Translations under genes and position numbers: made by a program
Shown: positions 8,844 through 21,895 of the stretch, in pieces
Layout: each line of letters starts with the position of its first letter
Position numbering within the stretch: position 1 is the first letter of the stretch
Notes under the pieces: model-generated
Database searches by the model: none
What the model was told of the DNA's origin: nothing
What the model saw: only the letters and a program-made list of their open reading frames with translations
Assembly (NCBI GenBank): GCA_013203655.1
Contig: JABMPN010000062.1
Span: 1 to 39,903, forward strand
Direction of reading: 5' to 3'
DNA length: 39,903 nucleotides
DNA from: Cyanobacteria bacterium bin.51
Lineage (GTDB): Bacteria; Cyanobacteriota; Cyanobacteriia; PCC-6307; Cyanobiaceae

Positions 8844-10211
8844 ATGACACCGACCCTGACGCGCCGGGGCAGCTATTGGATCACCACCTTCGGCTGCCAG
8901 ATGAACAAGGCGGATTCCGAGCGGATGGCCGGGATCCTCGAAACCATGGGTTATGCGCCCGGAACCGATGAGCACAGCGCCGATCTGGTGCTCTACAACA
9001 CCTGCACGATCCGCGACAACGCCGAGCAGAAGGTCTACAGCTACCTGGGCCGCCAGGCCCAGCGCAAACGCCTCAACCCCAATCTCACCCTCGTGGTGGC
9101 CGGCTGCGTGGCCCAGCAGGAAGGCGAGAGCCTGCTGCGGCGGGTGCCCGAACTCGATCTGGTCATGGGCCCCCAGCACGCCAACCGCCTCGGCACCTTG
9201 CTGGAGCAGGTGGAAAGCGGTCAGCAGGTGGTGGCCACCGGCGACCATCACATCCTCGAAGACATCACCACTGCCCGCCGCGATAGCGCTGTCTGCGGTT
9301 GGGTGAATGTGATTTACGGCTGTAACGAGCGCTGCACGTACTGCGTCGTGCCTGCGGTGCGGGGTCAGGAGCAGTCGCGAACCCCCGAGACGATCCGGCA
9401 GGAGATCGAAGCCCTGGCGGCCCGCGGCTTCCGCGAGATCACCCTGCTGGGCCAGAACATCGATGCCTACGGCCGCGATCTGCCCGGCATCACTGCCGAG
9501 GGTCGGCGTCAGCACACGCTCACCGACCTGCTCCATCACATTCACGACGTCGAAGGGATCGAGCGGATCCGCTTCGCTACCAGCCACCCCCGCTACTTCA
9601 CCGAACGGCTGATCGACGCCTGCGCCTCGCTGAGCAAGGTGTGCGAACACTTCCACATCCCCTTTCAGAGCGGCGATGACGCCCTGCTCAAGGCGATGGC
9701 CCGCGGCTACACCGTGAATCGCTACAGGCGGATCATCGAGCGCATCCGTCAGCAGATGCCCGATGCGGCGATCAGTGCTGACGCGATTGTGGGATTTCCC
9801 GGCGAATCCGAGGCCCAGTTCCGCGCCACCATGGACCTGGTGGAGGAGATCGGCTTTGACCAGCTCAACACCGCCGCCTACTCGCCGCGCCCCAACACCC
9901 CTGCCGCCAACTGGCCAGGACAGGTGAGTGAGGCCGTCAAGGTGGAGCGGCTCCAGGAACTCAATGCCCTGGTGGAGAGCGAAGCCCGCCGGCGCAGCGG
10001 CCGATACCTGGGCCGCCGAGAGGACGTGCTGGTGGAGGGGAGCAACCCCCGCGATCCCTCCCAGCTGATGGGCCGGACCCGCACCAACCGGCTTACCTTC
10101 TTCCCGGCTGCTCAAACAGGCGGGGAAGGGGCCTACCAAGCCGGTGATCGGGTGATGGTCCAGATCGAGTCGGTGCGGGCTTTCTCGCTCAGCGGCGTGG
10201 CGGTGGGCTGA
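8844..10211 (+). CDS. miaB: tRNA-2-methylthio-N6-dimethylallyladenosine synthase
   Basis: [26 protein letters not shown], radical [26 protein letters not shown]-terminal TRAM. Track ORF start at 7965 is spurious; ATG at 8844 in frame. Confidence 0.96.
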   Translation: MTPTLTRRGSYWITTFGCQMNKADSERMAGILETMGYAPGTDEHSADLVLYNTCTIRDNAEQKVYSYLGRQAQRKRLNPNLTLVVAGCVAQQEGESLLRRVPELDLVMGPQHANRLGTLLEQVESGQQVVATGDHHILEDITTARRDSAVCGWVNVIYGCNERCTYCVVPAVRGQEQSRTPETIRQEIEALAARGFREITLLGQNIDAYGRDLPGITAEGRRQHTLTDLLHHIHDVEGIERIRFATSHPRYFTERLIDACASLSKVCEHFHIPFQSGDDALLKAMARGYTVNRYRRIIERIRQQMPDAAISADAIVGFPGESEAQFRATMDLVEEIGFDQLNTAAYSPRPNTPAANWPGQVSEAVKVERLQELNALVESEARRRSGRYLGRREDVLVEGSNPRDPSQLMGRTRTNRLTFFPAAQTGGEGAYQAGDRVMVQIESVRAFSLSGVAVG

Positions 10212-10277
10212 GCGCTGCCCCTGGGCAGAACCCGGATCGCTGATACGTTTGGCGCCGATCTGGCCCGTCCTTTGCGC

Positions 10278-11384
10278 ATGCCCCGCTCCCCCCGCTGCCT
10301 TGGCCTGGTATTCGGGGGTGACTCAGGTGAGCATGCCGTGTCGATCCGATCGGCGATCACCGTGATCGGCGCCCTGCGCAGCGGCCCCAATGCCGCGCGC
10401 TATCTGGTGAAGCCCTATTACATCGACGAACGGGGCCATTGGTGGCCTCCCGCCATTGCCGAAACGGTGCTGGGCAAGGGCGTGCCGGCCACGGCGGCCG
10501 ATCTCCCAGCGGCCCCGCAACGGGATGGCTTCCAGGGCCTTCCCGAGGGAGCGTTGGATGTGGAGGTCTGGTTTCCGGTGCTGCATGGCCCCAATGGCGA
10601 AGACGGCACGGTCCAGGGCCTGTTCAAGCTGATGCAGGTGCCTTTCGTGGGCTCCGGGGTGCTCGGCTCGGCGGTGGGCATGGACAAGCAGGCGATGAAG
10701 GCCGCCTTCGCCGCCGCCGGGCTGCCCCAGGTCCCCTATGCGGCGGTCCAGGCCACGGAGCTTGAGGCCGAACCTGAGCAGCTGCTCGACAGGCTGGAGC
10801 GTCAGCTCGGCTATCCCTGCTTCGTCAAGCCGGCCAACCTGGGCTCCTCAGTGGGAATCAGCAAGGCCACAGACCGCCGGTCCCTACGGGAGGGCCTGCA
10901 GATGGCGGCACGGTTCGATCCCCGTCTGGTGGTGGAGCAGGGGGTGACGGCGCGGGAACTCGAATGCGCGGTCAGGGCGAGCGGCCCGGGCGCCGCAGCG
11001 GCGTGGCAGGCGTCGGTGGTGGGCGAAATCTGCTTTGAGTCCGACTGGTACGACTACCAGACCAAGTACACCGCCGGCCTGAGCCGCACGCTGATCCCGG
11101 CTCGCTTGCCCGCAGCAATTCAGGCCGAACTCCAACGATTGGCGATCCGGGCCTGCCAGGCGGTGGCGGCGGCGGGGCTGGCCAGGGTCGACTTTTTCTT
11201 TGATGAAGTCGCTGAAACCCTCTGGCTGAACGAAATCAACACGCTGCCGGGCTTCACCAGCCAGAGCATGGTGCCGATGCTGTGGGAGGCCAGCGGTGTA
11301 TCACTTGAGGATCTCGTGCACCAGTTGGTCGAGGCGGCGGGAGACTATGGGTTCCGCATGGTTGAAGAGGTGTTGGCGCCATGA
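10278..11384 (+). CDS. ddl: D-alanine--D-alanine ligase
   Basis: ATP-grasp Ddl motifs: [86 protein letters not shown]. Confidence 0.95.
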   Translation: MPRSPRCLGLVFGGDSGEHAVSIRSAITVIGALRSGPNAARYLVKPYYIDERGHWWPPAIAETVLGKGVPATAADLPAAPQRDGFQGLPEGALDVEVWFPVLHGPNGEDGTVQGLFKLMQVPFVGSGVLGSAVGMDKQAMKAAFAAAGLPQVPYAAVQATELEAEPEQLLDRLERQLGYPCFVKPANLGSSVGISKATDRRSLREGLQMAARFDPRLVVEQGVTARELECAVRASGPGAAAAWQASVVGEICFESDWYDYQTKYTAGLSRTLIPARLPAAIQAELQRLAIRACQAVAAAGLARVDFFFDEVAETLWLNEINTLPGFTSQSMVPMLWEASGVSLEDLVHQLVEAAGDYGFRMVEEVLAP

Positions 11385-11791
11385 GTCACGGCTTGCTCTG
11401 GTTGCCCTTGCTGGTGGTCTTTGTGATGCTCACCGCCCTTGGCTGGCTGGAGCGCCGCCGGCAGCGGCTGTTCCGCTGCTGGGCCGAAGGCTCCGAGCTC
11501 GCCAAGCTCGATGGCTGCGGCGCCGCCAGGCTGCTCGATGGCGTGCTCACCTGGAGCAGCTTCGAGGCCGGCCAGCTCAAACCCCAGGGTAGTTTTGTGA
11601 TCAGCAAGCTCGAGTTGCTCGAGTTGATGGCCCTTGGCTCCGGTGACGCGCCGCTCACCGAAGAAAGCCAGGGCAGTTGCCGCCTGCGCCTGGTCGGCAA
11701 TGGCGAACAGAAGGATCTGGATTTCTCCGATGCCGATCGCGCCAGACGTTGGATGGATGATCTGATGGCGCGCTCCCGTTGTGAGCTGTGA
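11381..11791 (+). CDS. Hypothetical membrane-anchored protein between ddl and ftsQ
   Basis: 136-aa ORF, N-terminal TM, ATGA overlaps with both neighbours (11381/11384 and 11788/11791), consistent with translational coupling. Confidence 0.8.
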   Translation: MSHGLLWLPLLVVFVMLTALGWLERRRQRLFRCWAEGSELAKLDGCGAARLLDGVLTWSSFEAGQLKPQGSFVISKLELLELMALGSGDAPLTEESQGSCRLRLVGNGEQKDLDFSDADRARRWMDDLMARSRCEL

Positions 11792-12663
11792 GTCCACCGT
11801 CTCCAAACCCTCCAACGCCCCCAAAGCCCCTGGCTCCCGGTGTGGAGCGCAGACGGCAGCTGCGCGATCAGCGACGACGGGAGCGGCTCCATAACCTCTG
11901 GAGATTGACCCTGTTTTCGGCCTGTGCGGCTGGTCTCGGCTACGGACTGCTCCGCCATGGCTGGAGCCTGCGCGGTCCTGAGCAGGTGGAGGTGATCGGC
12001 AGCCGGCAGGTGAGCCGCGATCAGGTGGTTGAGGCCGCTGGGCTGCAATTCCCCCTCCTGCTGCTCAGCCTCCAACCCAGGCAGTTGCAGCAGACGCTGG
12101 CGGCGGCGCTACCGGTGGACAAAGTCGAGGTTGAACGGCTGATGCTGCCTCCTCGGCTGCAGATCGATCTGGTCGATCGCCAAGCCGTCGCAAGGGCGCA
12201 GAGGGGAAAGGGCGCGGGTCTTGAGCGGGGCTATGTCGATCGTCTTGGCAACTGGATGAGCCTGAGCCAGCAGCAGGTGGCCCTCACCAGGACCAGCCCG
12301 CTGCCGATGGTCACGGTGCTGGGCTGGCAGGAGTGGCACCGTCCGGCGCTGACCCAGATCCTGGAGCGGCGCAACAGCCTGGGCAGCCCGCTGCAAGAGA
12401 TCCGTTTCGAGCCGAATGGCCATCTTCTGCTACGGACCAAGGCGCTGGGTCAGGTGAGATTGGGCCCTGCCGATGCCCTGCTGCTCCGTCGTCTTGAGCT
12501 GATGCATCACCTCACCGGGGAGCTGCCAGGCCAACTCAAGGGCCGAACGATCCAATCGATTGATCTGAGTGATCCCGACCAGCCGGAACTGGGCCTGCCG
12601 GCTGCCCCCGCCAAGGACGCCGCCAAGGGTTCCACCGGGACCGTCACCGCCGGCTCCAATTGA
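11788..12663 (+). CDS. ftsQ: Cell division protein FtsQ/DivIB-like (POTRA domain)
   Basis: Single N-terminal TM followed by POTRA-like VEVIGSRQVSRDQVVEAAGL; immediately upstream of ftsZ. Confidence 0.85.
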   Translation: MSPPSPNPPTPPKPLAPGVERRRQLRDQRRRERLHNLWRLTLFSACAAGLGYGLLRHGWSLRGPEQVEVIGSRQVSRDQVVEAAGLQFPLLLLSLQPRQLQQTLAAALPVDKVEVERLMLPPRLQIDLVDRQAVARAQRGKGAGLERGYVDRLGNWMSLSQQQVALTRTSPLPMVTVLGWQEWHRPALTQILERRNSLGSPLQEIRFEPNGHLLLRTKALGQVRLGPADALLLRRLELMHHLTGELPGQLKGRTIQSIDLSDPDQPELGLPAAPAKDAAKGSTGTVTAGSN

Positions 12664-12784
12664 CCAGTCAAAATTTCTTTCTGTCCATCCGGCAGGGGAA
12701 CGGGCTCAGGTCATTGCTTTCGAATCAGCCTTCCAAGCAAAAGTGATGGTTTGAACAGATGGGGTTTCACGTTTGGCAGACATA

Positions 12785-13999
12785 ATGCTGCCGAGGCCGA
12801 ATGGAAGAGGGTTCTTCGTGGAGACTGCACCTGACGCGAACACCACCTCCACTTACCCAGATTCTCTGCTCCTTTCCGTGACCACACCCTCCCACTCCCC
12901 CTCCCCCAGCAGCAACGGCATCGTGCCCAGCCAGACCGCGCGGATCGAAGTGATCGGGGTCGGTGGCGGTGGCAGCAACGCGGTCAACCGGATGATCGCC
13001 TCAGATCTCGAAGGGGTGGGCTATCGGGTTCTCAACACCGATGCCCAGGCGCTGCTGCAGTCGGCGTCCCAGAAGCGGGTGCAGCTGGGCCAGAAATTGA
13101 CCCGGGGGCTTGGAGCCGGCGGCAATCCGGTGATCGGCCAGAAGGCGGCGGAAGAATCGCGCCCCGAATTGCTGGCGGCGCTCGAGGGCGCTGATCTGGT
13201 CTTCATTGCCGCTGGAATGGGTGGCGGCACCGGCACCGGAGCGGCGCCGATCCTCGCCGAAGTCGCCAAGGAGTGCGGCGCCCTCACCGTCGGCATCGTC
13301 ACCAAGCCGTTCAGCTTCGAGGGGCGCAAACGCCAGAAGCAGGCGGAGGAAGGCATTGCCAGGCTGGCTGAGCATGTCGACACCCTGATCGTCATCCCCA
13401 ACGACCGGCTGCGTGACGCGATTGCCGGTTCGCCTCTGCAGGAGGCGTTCCGCGCCGCCGACGACGTGCTGCGTCAGGGGGTGAAGGGCATCAGTGACAT
13501 CATCACCAAACCCGGCCTGGTCAACGTTGACTTTGCCGATGTGCGTTCGGTGATGACGATGGCCGGCACAGCCCTGCTGGGCATCGGCGTGGGCTCAGGC
13601 CGCTCCCGCGCCACCGAAGCGGCCCAGGCCGCGATGAGCAGCCCGCTGCTGGAATCGGCACGAATCGATGGAGCCAAGGGCTGCGTGATCAACGTCAGCG
13701 GTGGCAAGGACATGACCCTGGAGGACATGACCAATGCCGCCGAGGTCATTTACGACCTGGTTGATCCCGATGCCAACATCATTGTTGGCGCCGTGGTGGA
13801 TGAAAAGCTCGAAGGTGAGATTCACGTCACAGTGATTGCCACCGGCTTCGAAAGTGGCATCGCTTACAGGGACCAAGACAGCGTCACCTCCAGCTTCGCC
13901 AGCCCCAAGCCTGCTCTCTCCCAACCCCCCGGCGATCAACGTGGTGCCAAGATCCCACCCTTCCTGCTGAACCGCCAGACACGCTCCGAGGACGAGTGA
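12785..13999 (+). CDS. ftsZ: Cell division protein FtsZ
   Basis: [15 protein letters not shown], tubulin signature [30 protein letters not shown]-terminal [11 protein letters not shown]-terminal extension of about 50 residues. Confidence 0.97.
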   Translation: MLPRPNGRGFFVETAPDANTTSTYPDSLLLSVTTPSHSPSPSSNGIVPSQTARIEVIGVGGGGSNAVNRMIASDLEGVGYRVLNTDAQALLQSASQKRVQLGQKLTRGLGAGGNPVIGQKAAEESRPELLAALEGADLVFIAAGMGGGTGTGAAPILAEVAKECGALTVGIVTKPFSFEGRKRQKQAEEGIARLAEHVDTLIVIPNDRLRDAIAGSPLQEAFRAADDVLRQGVKGISDIITKPGLVNVDFADVRSVMTMAGTALLGIGVGSGRSRATEAAQAAMSSPLLESARIDGAKGCVINVSGGKDMTLEDMTNAAEVIYDLVDPDANIIVGAVVDEKLEGEIHVTVIATGFESGIAYRDQDSVTSSFASPKPALSQPPGDQRGAKIPPFLLNRQTRSEDE

Positions 14000-14157
14000 C
14001 CCGAAGCTTCGGGGCCGGCCATCACAAGCGACAGGCCTCTCCAGTGGGTTGCCACGGCCACGCTGGCCATGCCGCCGGGTTTTCATGCCGCAGCCTTGGG
14101 ATGTCAGGGATCTGACCTTCAAGATCCAAGTCTTGAAGCCAGCAAAGCGGAGAAAGG

Positions 14158-14256
14158 GGTGACCCGGAGACGACGCCTGCCTGGAGCATCCCGTGTGGCT
14201 GCTCCCTTCCGATTCTGACCAGATTTGGGCGTCCCGGCCGCATCGATCCGAGTCTT
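14158..14256 (-). ncRNA. ffs: Signal recognition particle RNA (4.5S type)
   Basis: Minus strand reads CTGGTCAGAATCGGAAGGGAGCAGCCACACGGG, the SRP helix 8 core with GGAA tetraloop. Closing helices: GACGCC (14228-14233) with GGCGTC (14172-14177), and GACTCGGA (14247-14254) with TCCGGGTC (14161-14168). TATCAT (-10-like) at 14261-14266. Ends approximate. Confidence 0.9.
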
Positions 14257-14300
14257 GGTGATGATAGCAAGCCCCTTCAGAAGCCCTGCCTGTCGTGCCG

Positions 14301-15110
14301 ATGCGTCCCGGTGATCTCATGGACCGCAAGCAGGCGGGGCAACCGATCCGGCTGCTGACCGCCTGGGATGCGCTCTCGGCGGCCTGGGTGGAGGAGGCCG
14401 GTGCTGAGGCGTTGCTGGTGGGCGATTCGCTGGCCATGGTGGCGCTGGGTCACCCCACCACCCTGCCGGTGACGCTCGACGAGATGATCCACCACACCCG
14501 GGCCGTGGCCCGGGGCCTGAGCCGACCGCCCGGCCAGCAACCCCTGCTGATCTGTGATCTGCCCTTTCTGAGCTACCAGTGCGGCCCTGATCAGGCCGTG
14601 GCGGCCGCCGGACGGGTTCTCAAGGAGACGGCGGCAGCAGCCGTGAAATTGGAGGGGGCCGAACCTGAAACCCTTGTGGTGGTTGACCGCCTGGTGCGCA
14701 GCGGCATTCCGGTGATGGGGCATCTCGGCTTGACTCCCCAGTCGGTGCACCGGCTCGGCTATCGGCGTCAGGCGAACGACCCGATCAGCCAGGAGCACCT
14801 GTGCTGCCAGGCAGAGGATCTGCAGGCGGCGGGCTGCTTTGCTTTGGTGCTCGAACATGTGCCGGCGGAGTTGGCCGGCCGGCTGCGGCGACAGCTGGCG
14901 ATCCCGGTGATCGGCATCGGTGCCGGTGACGACTGCGACGGCCAGGTGCGGGTGACCGCCGATCTGCTCGGGCTCAGCAGCCGCCAGCCTCCGTTCAGCC
15001 CGGCCCTGATCGATGGTCGTGGGTTGGCGATCGAGGCGCTTCAGGGGTGGGTGCGGGCCCAGAACGCTCGTCCCACCAGCCCAGCAGCTCCCTCAGCACC
15101 GCATTGCTGA
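14301..15110 (+). CDS. panB: 3-methyl-2-oxobutanoate hydroxymethyltransferase
   Basis: ITAWDALSA-like [72 protein letters not shown]. Confidence 0.95.
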   Translation: MRPGDLMDRKQAGQPIRLLTAWDALSAAWVEEAGAEALLVGDSLAMVALGHPTTLPVTLDEMIHHTRAVARGLSRPPGQQPLLICDLPFLSYQCGPDQAVAAAGRVLKETAAAAVKLEGAEPETLVVVDRLVRSGIPVMGHLGLTPQSVHRLGYRRQANDPISQEHLCCQAEDLQAAGCFALVLEHVPAELAGRLRRQLAIPVIGIGAGDDCDGQVRVTADLLGLSSRQPPFSPALIDGRGLAIEALQGWVRAQNARPTSPAAPSAPHC

Positions 15111-16275
15111 GGGCCAGACCAGCAGGGTCACTGAGGCGCCAGCGGGCCGCTTCAATCAGCAGCAGGTCCGCCTCAATGAACGGCTGCAGCCGCTGTCGCA
15201 GCGAGGCCAGGGCGCTGCCGCTGAGGCCGTAGTCGATCGCCAGCTGGCCCATCGCTACCCCTTCGCGCCGGCGCAGGCCCACCATCAACAGCTCGTCAAA
15301 GGGCAGACCGGGCTCAGGAGCGCCCTGCTCAGGCGTGCCGCCTGGCGTCGGGCCTGGCCCGGCCTGGCTGGCTGCCTGGCTCAGCCATTCCCCGTAGGCG
15401 GCCCGGGTTCGCGGCCGGGCCAATCGCCGTCCGTAGGGCGCCGAGGTGGCTCCCAGCCCGAACCCCCACCAGCCCGCCCCGCTCCAATACACGCGGTTGT
15501 GGCGCGAAACGTGGCCGGGCCTGGCGTAATTGGAGATCTCATAGTGGCCGTAGCCTGCCGCCCGCAGCCGCTCTGAGGTGAGGGCCATCAGATCCGCCCC
15601 CTGGTCGGAATCGGGCAGTGGCAACTCGCCGCGCTTTTGGCGCCAGGCGAACACGGTGCCGGGTTCCACGATCAGGTCGTAGATCGAGAGGTGGGGCGCG
15701 TCAACGGCCACGGCCTGCCGCAGCTGGTTTTGCCAGTGGCTCAGGTCCTGTTGGGGTAACCCCTGGATCAGATCGAGGCTCCAGCTGCCCAGCGACCCCT
15801 GCCGCTGCGCCTGGGCCAGCCAGCCGGCGGCTTCGAGCAGGTCGGCGCGTCGGTGGCGGCGGCCCAGCTTCTCCAGCACGGCGTCATCGAAGCTCTGACC
15901 TCCCAGGCTCACGCGGTTGACGCCCGCGTCCAGCACGCCCGTGAGGCGGCGCTGATCGAAGCTGGCCGGGTCCATTTCCATGCTGATCTCCGCACCGGCA
16001 GCAAGGCCGAACTGGCGGTCTAGGCCGCTCAGGAGGGCGCCGATCTGCTCGGGGGTGAGCAAGGAGGGGGTGCCACCGCCCAGGTACACGGTGGAGAGGG
16101 GTGGCCCTGGTGGGGCGCTGCTGATCTCCCGGTGCAGCAGCGGGAGGTAGGCGGCGATCGAGTTGGAGTGGGCCCCGTCGGCTTTGTCTCCAAGGGGGAC
16201 CACCGCGAAGTCGCAATAAAAGCAGCGCCGCTGACAGAAGGGGATGTGCAGGTAGGCACTGCGGGGTTCACGCAT
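14995..16275 (-). CDS. hemW: HemW-like radical SAM protein (coproporphyrinogen III oxidase-like)
   Basis: [78 protein letters not shown] at 16275 chosen over 16350. Confidence 0.93.
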   Translation of the reverse strand: MREPRSAYLHIPFCQRRCFYCDFAVVPLGDKADGAHSNSIAAYLPLLHREISSAPPGPPLSTVYLGGGTPSLLTPEQIGALLSGLDRQFGLAAGAEISMEMDPASFDQRRLTGVLDAGVNRVSLGGQSFDDAVLEKLGRRHRRADLLEAAGWLAQAQRQGSLGSWSLDLIQGLPQQDLSHWQNQLRQAVAVDAPHLSIYDLIVEPGTVFAWRQKRGELPLPDSDQGADLMALTSERLRAAGYGHYEISNYARPGHVSRHNRVYWSGAGWWGFGLGATSAPYGRRLARPRTRAAYGEWLSQAASQAGPGPTPGGTPEQGAPEPGLPFDELLMVGLRRREGVAMGQLAIDYGLSGSALASLRQRLQPFIEADLLLIEAARWRLSDPAGLALSNAVLRELLGWWDERSGPAPTPEAPRSPTHDHRSGPG

Positions 16276-16381
16276 GGCTAGCGGGCCGGCCTCGGGCAAC
16301 GGTATGGAAATCCGAGCAAGGCAAATCGACCGGAATCGGCCATGCTGCATCTTCTGATCAACGGTCAGCCCAGATCAACCC

Positions 16382-17494
16382 ATGGTGGACCCGCTGATCC
16401 TGCTGTTGTTTCTGATCTCCGGCGCAGCTACCGGCTGGCTCGGCGTTGACCTGCTGCCTGCTGGGTTGCTCGATCAGGTCACGAACCTGAAGGGCCTGCG
16501 CTGGGTGCTGGCTGGTTTCGGCGCCTTTTTCGGATTGCTGGCCGGATTCTTCTTTCAGTTATTGCGCCGTCGCCTGATGCGACAGGTGCGGGCGATGCCC
16601 ACCGATCTGCTGGTGAGCCGGGCTGTCGGCCTGATCATGGGCCTGCTGGTGGCCAACCTGCTGCTGGCCCCGATCCTGCTGTTGCCGCTTCCCTGGGAGG
16701 TGGTTTTCGTGAAGCCCCTGGCGGCGGTGCTCAGCAACGTGTTCTTCGGGGTGCTGGGGTACAACCTGGCCGAGGTGCACGGACGCACCCTGCTGCGCCT
16801 GTTCAACCCCGCGAGTACAGACGCCCTGCTGGTGGCCGAAGGGGTGTTGAAACCCGCCAGCGCCAAGATCCTCGCCACCAGCGTGATCATTGATGGCCGC
16901 ATCCGTGGGCTGCTCGATTCCGGCTTGCTGGAAGGGCAGGTGATCGTGGCCCAGGCCGTGATCGACGAACTCCAACAGCTGGCCGATTCCAGCAACAACG
17001 AAAAACGCGGCAAGGGCCGCCGTGGCCTCAACCTTCTGGCGGTGCTGCGCGAGCGCTACGGCCGCCGCCTGGTGGTCAACAGCACCCGCTACGAGGGGAA
17101 CGGCGCCGACGACAAGTTGCTCAAGCTGACCGCCGATACGGCCGGCACCCTGCTCACCGCTGATTACAACCTGGCCAAGGTGGCTGAGGTGCAGGAGCTC
17201 AAGGTGATGAATTTGAGCGCCCTGGTGATTGCCCTGCGGCCAGAGGTCCAACCCGGCGATGCCCTGCAGCTGAAGATCGTGCGCGAGGGCAAGGAAGCCG
17301 ATCAGGGGGTCGGATACCTGGAGGACGGCACCATGGTTGTGGTGGAAGCGGCCCGCAAGCGGATCGGCCAACGCTTGCCTGTCACCGTGACCGGAGCCCT
17401 GCAGACCTCGACCGGCCGTATGGTCTTTGCCCGCTGCGATCCAGATGTTCCCAAGGAGGGGGTGGCGGTTCGGCCCACAGCTAGCCCCCGCTAG
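16382..17494 (+). CDS. PIN/TRAM domain membrane protein (YacL-like)
   Basis: N-terminal TM helices, then PIN (ILATSVIIDGRIRGLLDSGLLEG, DDKLLKLTADTAGTLLTADYNLAKVA) and TRAM-like (GVGYLEDGTMVVVEAARKRIG) regions. Confidence 0.9.
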   Translation: MVDPLILLLFLISGAATGWLGVDLLPAGLLDQVTNLKGLRWVLAGFGAFFGLLAGFFFQLLRRRLMRQVRAMPTDLLVSRAVGLIMGLLVANLLLAPILLLPLPWEVVFVKPLAAVLSNVFFGVLGYNLAEVHGRTLLRLFNPASTDALLVAEGVLKPASAKILATSVIIDGRIRGLLDSGLLEGQVIVAQAVIDELQQLADSSNNEKRGKGRRGLNLLAVLRERYGRRLVVNSTRYEGNGADDKLLKLTADTAGTLLTADYNLAKVAEVQELKVMNLSALVIALRPEVQPGDALQLKIVREGKEADQGVGYLEDGTMVVVEAARKRIGQRLPVTVTGALQTSTGRMVFARCDPDVPKEGVAVRPTASPR

Positions 17495-17525
17495 GCTCGA
17501 CCCTGATGTTGAACGTTGAGACCTG

Positions 17526-18200
17526 ATGTCGGTGTCGGCCCCTTACTACGGCGATTCGGCAGCGATGCGCACACCGCCGCCTGATCTGCCGTCGCTGCTG
17601 TTGAAAGAGCGGATTGTCTATCTGGGCTTACCGCTCTTCTCTGACGATGACGCCAAGCGCCAGATGGGCGTCGATGTGACTGAGCTGATCATCGCCCAGA
17701 TGCTCTATCTGGAATTCGACAACCCTGAGAAGCCAATCTTTTTCTATATCAATTCAACGGGAACGAGCTGGTACACGGGCGATGCGATCGGGTTTGAAAC
17801 CGAAGCCTTCGCCATCTGCGACACGATTCGCTATGTCAAACCCCCCGTCCACACGATCTGCATCGGTCAGGCGATGGGCACCGCCGCCATGATCCTCTCG
17901 GCTGGCGCCAAGGGCCACCGCGCCGCCCTGCCTCACGCCTCGATCGTGTTGCACCAGCCCCGCTCCGGCGCTCGTGGTCAGGCCAGTGACATCCAGATCC
18001 GGGCCAAGGAGGTGCTGCACAACAAGCGCACCATGCTTGACATGCTTTCGGAGAACACCGGCCGCAGCGCCGAGCAGCTCAGCAAGGATTCCGATCGGAT
18101 GACCTACCTCACCCCCCCCGAGGCCCTGGAGTACGGCCTGATCGATCGGATCCTGACCAGCCAGAAGGAGCTTGCGGTGCCGGTGGCCGGCGCGGCCTGA
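17526..18200 (+). CDS. clpR: ClpP-like, probably catalytically inactive ClpR
   Basis: ClpP fold sequence, but the serine motif is [10 protein letters not shown] instead of GLAASMGAF (Ser to Gly) and there is a [13 protein letters not shown] insertion; directly upstream of an active clpP. Confidence 0.88.
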   Translation: MSVSAPYYGDSAAMRTPPPDLPSLLLKERIVYLGLPLFSDDDAKRQMGVDVTELIIAQMLYLEFDNPEKPIFFYINSTGTSWYTGDAIGFETEAFAICDTIRYVKPPVHTICIGQAMGTAAMILSAGAKGHRAALPHASIVLHQPRSGARGQASDIQIRAKEVLHNKRTMLDMLSENTGRSAEQLSKDSDRMTYLTPPEALEYGLIDRILTSQKELAVPVAGAA

Positions 18201-18258
18201 CCGGCCTCCCTTTTCCCTTTTCTTTCCTTTCCGTTCCACTTACCCCACTTCCCGCACC

Positions 18259-18861
18259 ATGCCCATCGGCACCCCTAGCGTTCCTTACCGTCTGCCCGGC
18301 AGCCAGTACGAACGCTGGGTCGACATCTACACCCGGCTGGGTGTAGAGCGCATTCTCTTCCTCGGCCAGGAGGTCAACGACGGGATCGCCAACAGCCTGG
18401 TGGCCCAGATGCTGTATCTGGATTCCGATGACAGCAGCAAACCGATCTACCTGTACATCAATTCTCCGGGAGGTTCCGTCACCGCCGGTCTGGCGATCTT
18501 CGACACCATCCAGTACGTCAAATCGGAGGTGGTCACCATCTGCGTCGGTTTGGCGGCAAGCATGGGGGCGTTCCTGCTGGCGGCCGGCACCAAGGGCAAG
18601 CGGGTGGCCCTGCCCCACAGCCGAATCATGATCCACCAGCCCCTGGGTGGCACCAGCCAACGCCAGGCCAGTGATATCGAGATCGAAGCGCGCGAGATCC
18701 TGCGCATGAAGGACATGCTCAACCACTCGCTCGCCGAGATGTGCGGCCAACCCGACGAGAAGGTCGCCAAGGACACCGATCGCGACTACTTCCTCAGCGC
18801 CGCCGAGGCGATGGAGTACGGGCTGATCGATCGGGTCATCGCTCACCCCAGCGAAGCCTGA
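18259..18861 (+). CDS. clpP: ATP-dependent Clp protease proteolytic subunit
   Basis: [57 protein letters not shown] at 18259. Confidence 0.96.
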   Translation: MPIGTPSVPYRLPGSQYERWVDIYTRLGVERILFLGQEVNDGIANSLVAQMLYLDSDDSSKPIYLYINSPGGSVTAGLAIFDTIQYVKSEVVTICVGLAASMGAFLLAAGTKGKRVALPHSRIMIHQPLGGTSQRQASDIEIEAREILRMKDMLNHSLAEMCGQPDEKVAKDTDRDYFLSAAEAMEYGLIDRVIAHPSEA

Positions 18862-18884
18862 GGGCGGGATCGGCCCAACCGTAG

Positions 18885-20994
<2,110 letters not shown>

Positions 20995-21001
<7 letters not shown>

Positions 21002-21744
21002 GCGCCCCTGTCCATGGGTAACAGGATCACTCCGATGGTGCGCACGATGATCGTGAGATCGAGCCAAAAGGTCTGGCGTCTGGCGTAGCTGACGTCAAGC
21101 CTGACCCGTCTCGGGTAGGAGAGGTTGTTGCGACCGGACACCTGCCAGAGGCCGCTGAGGCCGGGACGGACCGCCAGCACCGCGTCCATCTGGTCTCCAT
21201 AGCGTTCGAGCTCGGCCCTGACGATCGGCCGGGGGCCGACCACACTCATCTGTCCCCTGAGCACGTTGAGGAACTGGGGAAGTTCATCAAGGCTTGAGCG
21301 GCGCAGGAACCTGCCTATGGGAGTGATGCGTGGATCGGCCTTGAGTTTGAAGTCTTTTTTGAATTCGGCGGAAAGTCCGGGGGATTGCTCGAGGAGGGTG
21401 TGCAGGATGCGATTGGCGTCCGGACGCATGGTTCGGAATTTGATGCAGCCGAACTCCCTGTAACTGCGCCCGACCCGCCGCTGCACGTAGAACACCGGCC
21501 CCGGTGAGCTGAGTTTGACCAGGACGGCCAACAGCAGGAACAGGGGGCTGCCCAGCCCAAGCACCGCAAGAGACAACAACAGATCGCCTGTTCGCTTGAT
21601 GACCCTCGAGCGCTTTGACTGTGCCTCGATCAGCGCGTGGGCCGGGACAACAGCACGGCCTGACGGCTCGGTGGCGGGCGCGGCCGGCGTTGGATTCAGG
21701 GCTGAGCGGACCAACGGGGTGTAAGGGGTGGACGTTGTCAACAT
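20995..21744 (-). CDS. Exopolysaccharide sugar transferase (bacterial sugar transferase, WcaJ/WbaP-type)
   Basis: KRTGDLLLSLAVLGLGSPLFLLLAVLVKLSSPGPVFYVQRRVG, FRTMRPDA, RFLRRSSLDELPQFLNVLRGQMSVVGPRP, VRPGLSGLWQVSGRN. ATG at 21744. Confidence 0.95.
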
Positions 21745-21895
21745 GGCCACCACCCCAGAGGATTGGTCGCGCGGGTTCGGCCGGAGTGGATTGGGTTGGT
21801 GAATGGCTACATGTTTTCCTACATGCTCAAACTGTAAAAATCGTTTGCCGCTTTCACCAGCGGTGAAGGTCACTCAGGCCAGAGGCACAGAGGCT

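Noticed and set aside
8667-10139. 490-aa minus-strand ORF opposite miaB
   Set aside because: Shadow ORF; Gly/His/Gln-rich with no recognisable domain, while the plus strand has clear MiaB motifs.
14022-14270. Minus-strand ORF in the ftsZ-panB spacer
   Set aside because: Coincides with the SRP RNA gene; the translation has no protein-like character.
17526-18200. Loss of catalytic Ser in the ClpP-like protein as a novelty
   Set aside because: ClpR, an inactive ClpP paralogue encoded beside clpP, is well known in cyanobacteria.
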